A stretch of DNA of 32,099 nt, from the IMG/VR virus record IMGVR_UViG_3300042988_001306, positions 1 through 32,099 of that record; one strand, written 5' to 3'. Positions 1 through 5,603 of this stretch are shown one piece after another. A program made the translations under genes and the position numbers. The DNA comes from a virus. The notes below the pieces were generated by a model, which was not told where the DNA came from, ran no database searches, and saw nothing but the letters and a program-made list of their open reading frames with translations. The stretch's first letter is position 1, and every line of letters begins with the position of its first letter.

Positions 1-2
1 AG

Positions 3-1208
3 GTCGAGGCGAGCCTGTTTTCGCCCGTGTCGCAACTGTCGCCAGTCTTCCCCGTCATGCGGAAGGTGGTGATCGAGGAGATCGCCCGAGAAGCCGAGAC
101 CGTCAATCTAGTCGGAGCCCCCAAGGTCGGCAAGTCGTTCATCGCATGCGATCTGGCGGTGAGCGTTGCCACCGGGACCAAGTGGCTCGGGCTATATGGG
201 TGCGAGATCGGCAATGTCCTGTGCGTCGATATGGAGCTCCACCCCGAGACCTTCATGGACCGTCTGCGGGCGGTTGTCGATGTGCGCGATGTTTCGGACG
301 CCGTGAAGTCGGAGGCCATGAACCGAATCCACCTGGCGTCCATGCGCGGTAAGGAGCCGAGCGGGGAATATCTTAAATATTGCCAGGCCAACGGCAGCAA
401 GCGTCCCCGCTACTGCGACATCGAATACATCCTATGGTACTTGGAAAACAACATTGAGGCCGGGTCATTCAAGCTGATTATCCTCGACGCTCTGTACCGC
501 ATGTTGCCTGATGGGACGCAGGAGAACGACAACAGCGACATGACGATGATCTACAACAGGTTGGACCGGCTTGCCCACACCATGCACTCAGTCATCGTCG
601 TGGTTCACCACTCGTCGAAGGGCGAGCAGTCCGGCAAGTCGGTCACCGATGTCGGCTCCGGTGCAGGATCCATCAGCCGTGCGGCCGATACCCACATCAC
701 GCTTCGTCGGCACAAGCAGGACCGGACGGTGATCCTCGATGCCGTCACCCGCTCATTCGACACCGGCGGACACCACAAGCAGTGCTTCAAGAAGAACGGG
801 GCTCAGTTCGTCCACGACTCGCAGGCCGACCCAAACGAGTACCACAAGGCGGGTGACGAGCAGGCCAGGCAGGCGGCCGATCCGCACCAGGCGATGCTGG
901 AAATCTGGCCAATCAACAGCGACAAGCGCCACAAGAAGGATGTTTTGATCTCGCTGTTGAAGGACGGCGGATGCTCAGACGCAGGCGCCAAGCAGGCGAT
1001 TAACACGGCCGTCGGAAACGGGACGGCCTTCGCGTTCCAAATCGGGGTTCGGACCTTCTACAGCCGACGCTCGCGGGATGCGGTGGTCGCGTCCCTGCTG
1101 GCCGAGGGAAGGACCTTCAAGGCGATCACCGAAGAGACTGGAGCGGGCCGGGCCGACATAATGCGGGTCAAGTCAATTCCTGGCAACACGTTAGGCGTCG
1201 GGGCTTGA
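3..1208 (+). CDS. RepA-like AAA/RecA-fold replicative helicase (5' end at window edge)
   Basis: The protein is a RecA-fold ATPase of the RepA/AAA_25 kind found in phage and plasmid replication. Counting from the GTG at 27, a Walker A motif GAPKVGKS sits at about residues 30-37, a Walker B-like IILDALYR strand near 150, and a sensor-like VVVHHSSKG segment near 190. The C-terminal 100 residues look like a winged-helix tail. It probably unwinds DNA or loads replication proteins at the phage origin. The frame is open to the left edge, so the GTG at 27 is unlikely to be the real start. If the molecule is circular, an in-frame ATG at 32087 adds about 13 residues. It is the first gene of the plus-strand operon. 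It could instead be a DnaB-like or Sak4-like recombination ATPase, but the VVVHHSSKG segment favours RepA-like. Confidence 0.8.
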   Translation, partial: VEASLFSPVSQLSPVFPVMRKVVIEEIAREAETVNLVGAPKVGKSFIACDLAVSVATGTKWLGLYGCEIGNVLCVDMELHPETFMDRLRAVVDVRDVSDAVKSEAMNRIHLASMRGKEPSGEYLKYCQANGSKRPRYCDIEYILWYLENNIEAGSFKLIILDALYRMLPDGTQENDNSDMTMIYNRLDRLAHTMHSVIVVVHHSSKGEQSGKSVTDVGSGAGSISRAADTHITLRRHKQDRTVILDAVTRSFDTGGHHKQCFKKNGAQFVHDSQADPNEYHKAGDEQARQAADPHQAMLEIWPINSDKRHKKDVLISLLKDGGCSDAGAKQAINTAVGNGTAFAFQIGVRTFYSRRSRDAVVASLLAEGRTFKAITEETGAGRADIMRVKSIPGNTLGVGA

Positions 1209-1254
1209 CACCAGACGATCCCCGGCATAGAAGCCGTCCCACCAAGGAGCCACC

Positions 1255-1524
1255 GTGCCCCCCCAGATCAAGACCAACAAGACCCGCAACGAGATCAACC
1301 GGGCCAACTACCTCCGAAACGCCGAAGAGCGGAAGCGGAAGCGGATGGAGCGGTACTGGGCGGCGAAGCTGCTTGAGATCGACCAGCAGATGGATTGGCA
1401 TGAGCTTCCGCCGGTCCCCGAGTCCACCGGCTGCGGGTCGTGGTCGGTAGAGCGCAGCTATCTGTCGCCGTTGGAGCTGCTGATTCGTGCAGAGGCTGAA
1501 GAGCTTGGCCTGGTCGAAGTCTGA
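1255..1524 (+). CDS. Small basic hypothetical protein
   Basis: This is an 89-residue protein that I do not recognise. The start is GTG at 1255, supported by an AAGGAG ribosome-binding site at 1243-1248. The N-terminal third is strongly basic and charged (Lys/Arg-rich, with NAEERKRKRMERYW near residues 22-35), which suggests a nucleic-acid-contacting helix. The C-terminal half is acidic (LLIRAEAEELGLVEV). It lies 46 bp after the helicase gene and 23 bp before the next gene, within the early operon. A role in replication is plausible from position only. Confidence 0.6.
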   Translation: MPPQIKTNKTRNEINRANYLRNAEERKRKRMERYWAAKLLEIDQQMDWHELPPVPESTGCGSWSVERSYLSPLELLIRAEAEELGLVEV

Positions 1525-1547
1525 ACACACACAACAGAGGACTGGCA

Positions 1548-1750
1548 ATGAAATATACCTTAGCCCGCCACAACATCGAGATCGCCGTGGATCCCAAGCA
1601 TCCCGGCATGGTGTTTGTTCACATCCACAGTAATTGCGGCTTCCACTTCTGCGCCGCGCTGAATGTGATGGAGGCCAGGGAGCTGGCCTCCGCGCTCGAA
1701 CAGGCAGCCGACGAGGCTGTCGCCAACGGCGTGGTGCTCAAGGAGAACGA

Positions 1751-1754
<4 letters not shown>
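1548..1754 (+). CDS. Small hypothetical protein
   Basis: This is a 68-residue protein with an ATG start and an AGAGGA-type ribosome-binding site a few bases upstream. It has an N-terminal beta-rich part (KYTLARHNIEIAVD; VFVHIHSNCGFHFCAAL) and an amphipathic C-terminal helix (EARELASALEQAADEAV). Its stop overlaps the start of the resolvase gene by ATGA at 1751-1754, so the two are probably translationally coupled. The family is not recognised. Confidence 0.6.
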
Positions 1755-2250
<496 letters not shown>

Positions 2251-2254
<4 letters not shown>

Positions 2255-2526
2255 TTGCCAGCCTGACCAACGTCGAGGCCGAGGTCCGCAAGGCCGGGCC
2301 GGGCGGCATTTCATCGCAGTGTTTGCGCGAGCGTCTGGACGGCGGGGTTCACGTTGTCGCGGCAAACTTGCGATGTCTTGAGGCACTTGGGCTGGTTTAT
2401 TCCGGCAAGGGCGGATGGATCCACGAGGTCTACCGCGCGGATCGCAAAAAGAAACAAGTCGGCTTTACCCGCCGGCCAATAACCACCGTCCACGCCCCGC
2501 GCCGGCAAAGGGCGTCCGAGCTATGA
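2251..2526 (+). CDS. Winged-helix-like small protein
   Basis: This is a 91-residue protein starting at GTG 2251, overlapping the resolvase stop (GTGA). The segment from about residue 10 to 60 (EVRKAGPGGISSQCLRERL, then NLRCLEALGLVYSGKGGWIHEVYRA) has the helix-turn-helix plus wing pattern of a winged-helix DNA-binding domain. A basic tail follows (RADRKKKQ, RRQR). It probably binds DNA as an early regulator or replication accessory. It ends in an ATGA overlap with the DUF3310 gene. Confidence 0.6.
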
Positions 2527-2786
2527 GCGATCCACAGGAAGTACTTGGAAATATCTGCATGCGGAATGCGGATTCTGTCAACCATCCCGGCCACTACAAC
2601 CAAGGCGGCATAGAGTGCATTGACGCTATCGTCGCGGCGCTCGGACATGACGGCGCCATCGCGTTTTGCCAGGGGCAAGTACTTCGCTATGCATGGCGCG
2701 TCGGCCGGAAGGGCCCGGCTGCCGAGGACTTCCGCAAGGCGGAGTGGTATGCCCGCAGGGCGGCGGAACTGCTGGAGGGGAAATAA
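2523..2786 (+). CDS. DUF3310 phage protein
   Basis: This is an 87-residue protein with the DUF3310 signature: VNHPGHYNQGGIECIDAI near residues 19-36, then a helix ending LRYAWRVGRKG and a final FRKAEWYARRAAEL helix. The family is common in phage replication modules and its biochemical role is not settled. The ATG at 2523 overlaps the preceding stop. This is the last backbone gene before the cassette array, and its stop lies 15 bp before the first attC half-site. Confidence 0.8.
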   Translation: MSDPQEVLGNICMRNADSVNHPGHYNQGGIECIDAIVAALGHDGAIAFCQGQVLRYAWRVGRKGPAAEDFRKAEWYARRAAELLEGK

Positions 2787-2800
2787 CATGCCTGCTCTGG

Positions 2801-2830
2801 TGCCGGCTCCGGTGCATCGACTTGTTGGGC
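2801..2830 (+). repeat. Truncated attC half-site (right arm only), left boundary of array
   Basis: The segment carries the right inner arm CCGGCTCCGGTGCATC, the spacer GACTT and the outer box GTTGGGC (2824-2830). It matches the right halves of the complete sites. No matching left arm is present upstream in the end of the DUF3310 gene or the bases after it. A GGAGG followed by ATG at 2788 precedes it, as in the loop of the site at 4954-5041. Confidence 0.7.
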
Positions 2831-2869
2831 TGCTTCACCAACCACAGAAAGCGATACCAAGGATAACCA

Positions 2870-3175
2870 ATGAGCTTCAAATGCGGTATTTGCGGGCACT
2901 GGAACTGCTACGCTGGTCACTTCAAGCACCCAACCAGGTTGTTCGCGTCCATGCCACATCCGTATATATTGGGCAAGGACTGCATGTTTGAGCACGATTT
3001 GCCCGATGAAATGTCAGACCGCGAATACGCGGACTGGCGAGAGGAATCAGTGCTCGTTGACGGAGTGCGCATGGGTCCCGTGTTTCCGCCCAACGCCAGA
3101 GATCACCGGGCGCCCGAAGGGCGCTCCGGTGCATCGACTTGTTGGGCGGGTTCTGGTCAGGAGTTGCAGCCATGA
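2870..3175 (+). CDS. Cassette 1: zinc-ribbon-like small protein with attC-encoded tail
   Basis: This is a 101-residue protein. The N-terminus has a possible metal-binding cluster CGICGHWNCYAGH (residues 5-17), and an acidic middle follows (DLPDEMSDREYADW). Residues from about 73 onward (PNARDHRAPEGRSGASTCWA) are encoded by the attC repeat. The frame continues past it and stops at 3175, overlapping the next ATG (ATGA). The start is chosen at ATG 2870 with AAGGA eight bases upstream. A competing frame from ATG 2788 overlaps the first part but looks less protein-like. Function is unknown. A metal-stabilised binding protein is the most that can be inferred. Confidence 0.65.
   Translation: MSFKCGICGHWNCYAGHFKHPTRLFASMPHPYILGKDCMFEHDLPDEMSDREYADWREESVLVDGVRMGPVFPPNARDHRAPEGRSGASTCWAGSGQELQP
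3088..3147 (+). repeat. attC-like site 1 (60 bp)
   Basis: Outer boxes are GCCCAAC (3088-3094) and GTTGGGC (3141-3147), a perfect inverted pair. The inner stem pairs GAT-CACCGG-GCGCCC (3101-3115) with GGGCGC-CCGGTG-ATC (3119-3135), around a GAA loop. T3125 and C3132 are left unpaired on the right arm, 6 bp apart. Class 1 integron attC sites of the aadA type have the same 60-bp length, box types and pair of extrahelical bases, read from the opposite strand. Confidence 0.85.
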
Positions 3176-3498
3176 GCGGTTTTATCTGCGATGAATGCGG
3201 CTGGCACGGGAACAATCCGGCATCAGTCGTGATCCCAATGTACGGCACTAGAGATGAGGCGATTGATGTATGTCCGAAGTGTCGCTGCGTAAAATCATCG
3301 CTGTCTGTATGTTGCGAAGAACCTGGTTGCAAAAATATAGCGTCATGCGGAACGCCAAACCAGACTGGATACAAGCGTCATTGCCACCTGCATCCGCCCA
3401 ACGCCGAAGATCACCGGGCGCCCGAAGGGCGCTCCGGTGCATCGACTTGTTGGGCGGCTTCTTCTAACGCCGGAAACACGAACCAGGATAATCCATAA
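3172..3498 (+). CDS. Cassette 2: cysteine-rich zinc-ribbon-like protein with attC-encoded tail
   Basis: This is a 108-residue protein. CDECGWHG near the start and CPKCRC near residue 38 form a plausible four-Cys zinc ribbon. A second Cys/His-rich cluster follows (CCEEPGCKNIASCG, then HCHLH). The last 35 residues are mostly encoded by the attC site (PNAEDHRAPEGRSGASTCWA). The start is the ATG at 3172 that overlaps the preceding stop, with a CAGGAG ribosome-binding site upstream. The stop overlaps the next start as TAATG at 3496-3500. Function is unknown. Metal binding is an inference from the Cys spacing. Confidence 0.65.
   Translation: MSGFICDECGWHGNNPASVVIPMYGTRDEAIDVCPKCRCVKSSLSVCCEEPGCKNIASCGTPNQTGYKRHCHLHPPNAEDHRAPEGRSGASTCWAASSNAGNTNQDNP
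3396..3455 (+). repeat. attC-like site 2 (60 bp)
   Basis: The site has GCCCAAC (3396-3402) and GTTGGGC (3449-3455) boxes with an inner stem and two bulges identical to site 1. It differs only in the left unpaired spacer (GCCGAA instead of GCCAGA), which lies outside the stem, so the fold is unaffected. Confidence 0.85.
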
Positions 3499-3728
3499 TG
3501 AAATCAAAAATCATAGATCTTTTATGCGGGGCATCATACACCAGGTATGATATAGATGCTGGACATAGCTACCAGCACCGTCTAGTCGATGACGAAATCC
3601 ATGCCAGGGCAGTCATCGACATCCTGGAACGTGCAGGGATCGAGCTGCCCAACGCCAGAGATCACCGGGCGCCCGAAGGGCGCTCCGGTGCATCGACTTG
3701 TTGGGCGCCTAATCAGGATAAACCATGA
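3498..3728 (+). CDS. Cassette 3: small hypothetical protein with attC-encoded tail
   Basis: This is a 76-residue protein of which about 50 are cassette-specific. These look mainly helical (KSKIIDLLCGASYT; DDEIHARAVIDILERAGIEL). The final 26 come from the attC site and the next leader. The start is ATG 3498 in a TAATG overlap with the previous gene, with CAGGA upstream. It stops at 3728 in an ATGA overlap with the next gene. The coding sequence is clearly more AT-rich than the phage backbone. The family is not recognised. Confidence 0.6.
   Translation: MKSKIIDLLCGASYTRYDIDAGHSYQHRLVDDEIHARAVIDILERAGIELPNARDHRAPEGRSGASTCWAPNQDKP
3647..3706 (+). repeat. attC-like site 3 (60 bp)
   Basis: This copy is identical base for base to site 1, with GCCCAAC (3647-3653), the bulged inner stem, and GTTGGGC (3700-3706). 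Confidence 0.85.
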
Positions 3729-3958
3729 CCCTTTTCGATCGGATAAAAAATTTCGACGATGCGCATTGGCTTAGGGACTATGGCGACGCCCCCAAATATC
3801 AGATTATAGCCATTGATGAAATGAACGAATCAGAGCGCGTAGCATGGATGCGTTCTGCCATGACTTTATTGTGCCGGCTTCTCAAAGATGAAGCCGCAGC
3901 GCCCAACGCCAGAGATCACCGGGCGCCCGAAGGGCGCTCCGGTGCATCGACTTGTTAG
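3725..3958 (+). CDS. Cassette 4: small hypothetical protein ending in attC
   Basis: This is a 77-residue protein. The first 58 residues are cassette-specific and acidic-helical (FDRIKNFDDAHWLRDYGDAP; DEMNESERVAWMRSAMTLL). The remainder is attC-encoded and ends at TAG inside the right outer box (GTTAGAT). ATG 3725 overlaps the previous stop and has CAGGA upstream. The family is not recognised. Small acidic proteins of this kind in phage accessory loci can be inhibitors of host proteins, but nothing here proves that. Confidence 0.6.
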   Translation: MTLFDRIKNFDDAHWLRDYGDAPKYQIIAIDEMNESERVAWMRSAMTLLCRLLKDEAAAPNARDHRAPEGRSGASTC

Positions 3959-3960
3959 AT
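3901..3960 (+). repeat. attC-like site 4 (60 bp, hybrid outer boxes)
   Basis: The inner part is identical to site 1. The left box is GCCCAAC (3901-3907) but the right box is GTTAGAT (3954-3960), so the two outer boxes no longer match each other. The right box instead nearly matches the left box of the next site (ATCTAGC, 4195-4201), as expected when the box travels with the following cassette. Confidence 0.85.
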
Positions 3961-3985
3961 TCCACCACCCACCGGAGAATACACC

Positions 3986-4240
3986 ATGCAGACCGCGTTA
4001 TGCTACGACCTTGACATGTCAGATCCATACACCAGAAAAGGCGTGCAAGCATACAGCGAAGCTATGCGCTGTGTGATGATTAAGGGGATTGGATACGTGT
4101 TTATTAAAAGGCGGATGGAAATTACACAAGACATTGCGCTGCATATTGCGGAATTGCTCGCTGAAATTGGACCGATTCCGCACGACGCCAAGGAATCTAG
4201 CGCCAAGATCAGCGGGCATGCGCCCACGGAGGATAAATGA
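3986..4240 (+). CDS. Cassette 5: small hypothetical protein
   Basis: This is an 84-residue protein starting at ATG 3986 after a CGGAGA ribosome-binding site. Residues 13-55 look helical (SDPYTRKGVQAYSEAMR; ITQDIALHIAELLAEIG) and the tail is polar. The gene runs into attC site 5 and stops in its loop at 4240, overlapping the ATG of a 16-codon reading frame. The sequence is AT-richer than the phage backbone. No family is recognised. Confidence 0.6.
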   Translation: MQTALCYDLDMSDPYTRKGVQAYSEAMRCVMIKGIGYVFIKRRMEITQDIALHIAELLAEIGPIPHDAKESSAKISGHAPTEDK

Positions 4241-4289
4241 ATACTGAAAACGCTAATGGCGCATGCTCCGCTGCATCGCCTTGTTAGGT
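4195..4289 (+). repeat. attC-like site 5 (95 bp, diverged, long loop)
   Basis: Boxes are ATCTAGC (4195-4201) and GTTAGGT (4283-4289). The inner stem pairs GAT-CAGCGG-GCATGCGCC (4207-4224) with GGCGCATGC-CCGCTG-ATC (4258-4277): 18 base pairs, with T4267 and C4274 bulged exactly as in the 60-bp sites. The stem sequence differs from the others on both arms in a compensating way. The 33-base loop contains GGAGG and an ATG (4237). Confidence 0.85.
4237..4287 (+). CDS. 16-codon reading frame inside attC site 5 (possible coupling leader)
   Basis: ATG 4237 follows GGAGG at 4228-4232 and overlaps the stop of cassette 5 (ATGA). It encodes M-N-T-E-N-A-N-G and eight more residues, and stops at TAG 4285-4287 inside the right outer box. 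That is 14 bases before the methylase ATG, which has only a weak ribosome-binding site of its own. It may be a leader that couples methylase translation to the upstream gene, or a remnant of a longer gene start like that of cassette 7 (M-N-N-E-N). Confidence 0.35.
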   Translation: MNTENANGACSAASPC

Positions 4290-4301
4290 TGCGAATCCTT
4301 T

Positions 4302-4970
4302 ATGAAACCAACACCCTTCTACGAGCAAGACGGCATCACCATCTATCATGGCGATTGCGCACAAATTTTGCCATTCCTTGATCCGGTTGACCTGCTGCTG
4401 ACCGACCCGCCGTATGGAATTGGCGCAGACAGGAACCTTCGTGCAAACAAAAGGCACGGAAGCGCAAAGGCCGCAAGCCGCGACTACGGCGAAGGAGGAT
4501 GGGACGCAGCGCCACCGCAAGACTGGATGTTGCAGATGGCACGATCAAAAGCCAATAAAGCGGTTATATGGGGAGGTAACTATTTCAACCTTCCGCCGAC
4601 TAGATGCGTCTTTGTGTGGGACAAAAACAATGGCAGCAATTGCTATGCCGATTGCGAATTGGCATGGACCAACATGGACATGGCGGTCCGCAAGTTCAAG
4701 TGGACTTGGCACGGCATGATCCAGGAACATATGGGAGCAGCAAAAGAAGAACGACACCACCCAACACAAAAACCGCTAGCACTAATGGTATGGTGCATTG
4801 AGAAGTGCGGGCCTTCAACTATTATCGACCCATTCATGGGGTCAGGCACTACCTTGGTTGCAGCCAAGAGCCTAGGCAAGCGTGCCATCGGCATCGAACG
4901 CGAATTGAAGTATTGCAAGATTGCAGTTGAACGGTTAAGGATGAGGCTGCCGCGCCCAACGCCAAGCTAA
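4302..4970 (+). CDS. Cassette 6: beta-class DNA adenine-N6 (or cytosine-N4) methyltransferase
   Basis: This is a 222-residue methyltransferase with catalytic motif IV DPPYG at residues 35-39 and the AdoMet-binding motif DPFMGSGTT at 176-184, preceded by HHPTQKPLALM. The order IV then I places it in the beta class. It methylates an exocyclic amino group (N6-A or N4-C) in duplex DNA. The target-recognition region between the motifs is short (about 130 residues), as in solitary phage methylases. No partner nuclease is in the window, so protection of phage DNA from restriction is the likely role. The start at ATG 4302 is preferred over the in-frame ATG at 4263, which lies inside the attC stem. 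The stop TAA lies in the left arm of attC site 6. Confidence 0.85.
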   Translation: MKPTPFYEQDGITIYHGDCAQILPFLDPVDLLLTDPPYGIGADRNLRANKRHGSAKAASRDYGEGGWDAAPPQDWMLQMARSKANKAVIWGGNYFNLPPTRCVFVWDKNNGSNCYADCELAWTNMDMAVRKFKWTWHGMIQEHMGAAKEERHHPTQKPLALMVWCIEKCGPSTIIDPFMGSGTTLVAAKSLGKRAIGIERELKYCKIAVERLRMRLPRPTPS

Positions 4971-5041
4971 CCGGGCCGGGAGAAAAACCATGAACAACGA
5001 GAACAACGCGATTCCGGCTCCGGTTGAGCGCCTTGATGGGC
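4954..5041 (+). repeat. attC-like site 6 (88 bp, diverged, long loop)
   Basis: Boxes are GCCCAAC (4954-4960) and GATGGGC (5035-5041). The inner stem pairs GCT-AACCGG-GCCGG (4966-4979) with CCGGC-CCGGTT-AGC (5014-5029). The bulged bases are T5019 and G5026, again 6 bp apart on the right arm. On the complementary strand they are A and C, exactly the bases of the classical aadA attC. The loop contains the start of cassette 7. The right box pairs perfectly with the left box of site 7 (GCCCATC). Confidence 0.85.
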
Positions 5042-5424
5042 GTGCCTTGGATGTCTTGGAGACGTGCAGAGCCTACGAGTATTACTACGACGCCTATTAT
5101 GGTCCGGATGCGCCATTCTCTGATCAGCGCCCCGAGCCATCCAGTGTCGCGGAGGCTTTGCAGGATTTATGCCAGGCTGTGCCAGGCGTTATTCGGGCGC
5201 TGGAAAGCCAGCGAGACGAAGCCGTGAGATTACTTCGGGCGTTGGTCGGAGAACATGGTTTTATGCAATATTCTATGACCCTTAATCATCATGAAGAATG
5301 CACGGCATTCCTCGCGGGCTTGCCGCCCATCGCCAGAGATCACCGGGCGCCCGAAGGGCGCTCCGGTGCATCGACTTGTTGGGCAGATTCACCAATCACA
5401 GAAACCAATACCAAGGAGAAATAA
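4990..5424 (+). CDS. Cassette 7: acidic helical hypothetical protein with attC-encoded ends
   Basis: This is a 144-residue protein. ATG 4990 lies in the loop of attC site 6 after GGGAGA, so about the first 17 residues (including IPAPVERLDG) are encoded by that site. The middle is acidic and aromatic (YEYYYDAYYGPDAPF), then helical (SVAEALQDLCQAVPGVIRAL; RDEAVRLLRALVGEHG). The C-terminus reads through attC site 7 in the same frame as the other cassettes (ARDHRAPEGRSGASTCWA) and stops at 5424, one base before the next ATG. The family is not recognised. Confidence 0.6.
   Translation: MNNENNAIPAPVERLDGRALDVLETCRAYEYYYDAYYGPDAPFSDQRPEPSSVAEALQDLCQAVPGVIRALESQRDEAVRLLRALVGEHGFMQYSMTLNHHEECTAFLAGLPPIARDHRAPEGRSGASTCWADSPITETNTKEK
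5325..5384 (+). repeat. attC-like site 7 (60 bp)
   Basis: The inner part is identical to site 1. The left box is GCCCATC (5325-5331), complementary to the right box of site 6 (GATGGGC), while the right box is GTTGGGC (5378-5384). The mismatched boxes around one hairpin and the matched boxes around one cassette are the pattern left by cassette exchange. Confidence 0.85.
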
Positions 5425-5425
5425 C

Positions 5426-5602
5426 ATGCTTGCCCTGGCGATCGTATCAACATGTCTCATTGCTCTGTTTATGGCGGCGCAATCCATTGCTACTGGCGCA
5501 AAGGATGGAATTGTCGGTTTCATTGGAGCGTCAGTTGTGAACGCAATGCTATTGGGACCGGCAATCGTCACCATATGGCTTATGTACGCGAGGCTGCCAT
5601 GA
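5426..5602 (+). CDS. Cassette 8: small two-helix membrane protein
   Basis: This is a 58-residue very hydrophobic protein with two predicted membrane helices (about residues 2-20, LALAIVSTCLIALFMAAQS, and 28-53, ending VTIWLMYARL), joined by a short Gly/Asp/Lys turn. The start is ATG 5426, with AAGGAG at 5412-5417. The leader resembles that of cassette 1 (shared TTCACCAA, CACAGAAA and ATACCAAGGA blocks). It stops immediately before the terminal half-site. It could be a holin-like or superinfection-exclusion protein. Topology is the only evidence. Confidence 0.6.
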   Translation: MLALAIVSTCLIALFMAAQSIATGAKDGIVGFIGASVVNAMLLGPAIVTIWLMYARLP

Positions 5603-5603
5603 C

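Noticed and set aside
2788-2991. A 67-residue gene starting at ATG 2788 through the left half-site
   Set aside because: It overlaps cassette 1 in another frame, has a weak protein-like composition, and cassette 1 has its own ribosome-binding site and Cys cluster. The start may be a remnant of a loop ATG.
2922-3374. Long minus-strand reading frame through the attC repeats
   Set aside because: It exists because the repeat is open in all frames. It has no clear ribosome-binding site and conflicts with two better plus-strand genes.
3088-5384. CRISPR array
   Set aside because: The repeats are 60 bp or longer, are separated by coding genes of 190-665 bp with ribosome-binding sites rather than uniform short spacers, and no cas gene is present.
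3088-5384. The repeats as Rho-independent terminators
   Set aside because: No U-run follows them, the genes read through them in frame into the next gene, and the outer-box exchange and conserved bulges are not terminator properties.
3088-5384. REP/BIME or IS200/IS605-type hairpins
   Set aside because: No transposase is nearby. The paired outer boxes, the 6-bp spacing of the two bulges and strict placement between single genes fit attC better.
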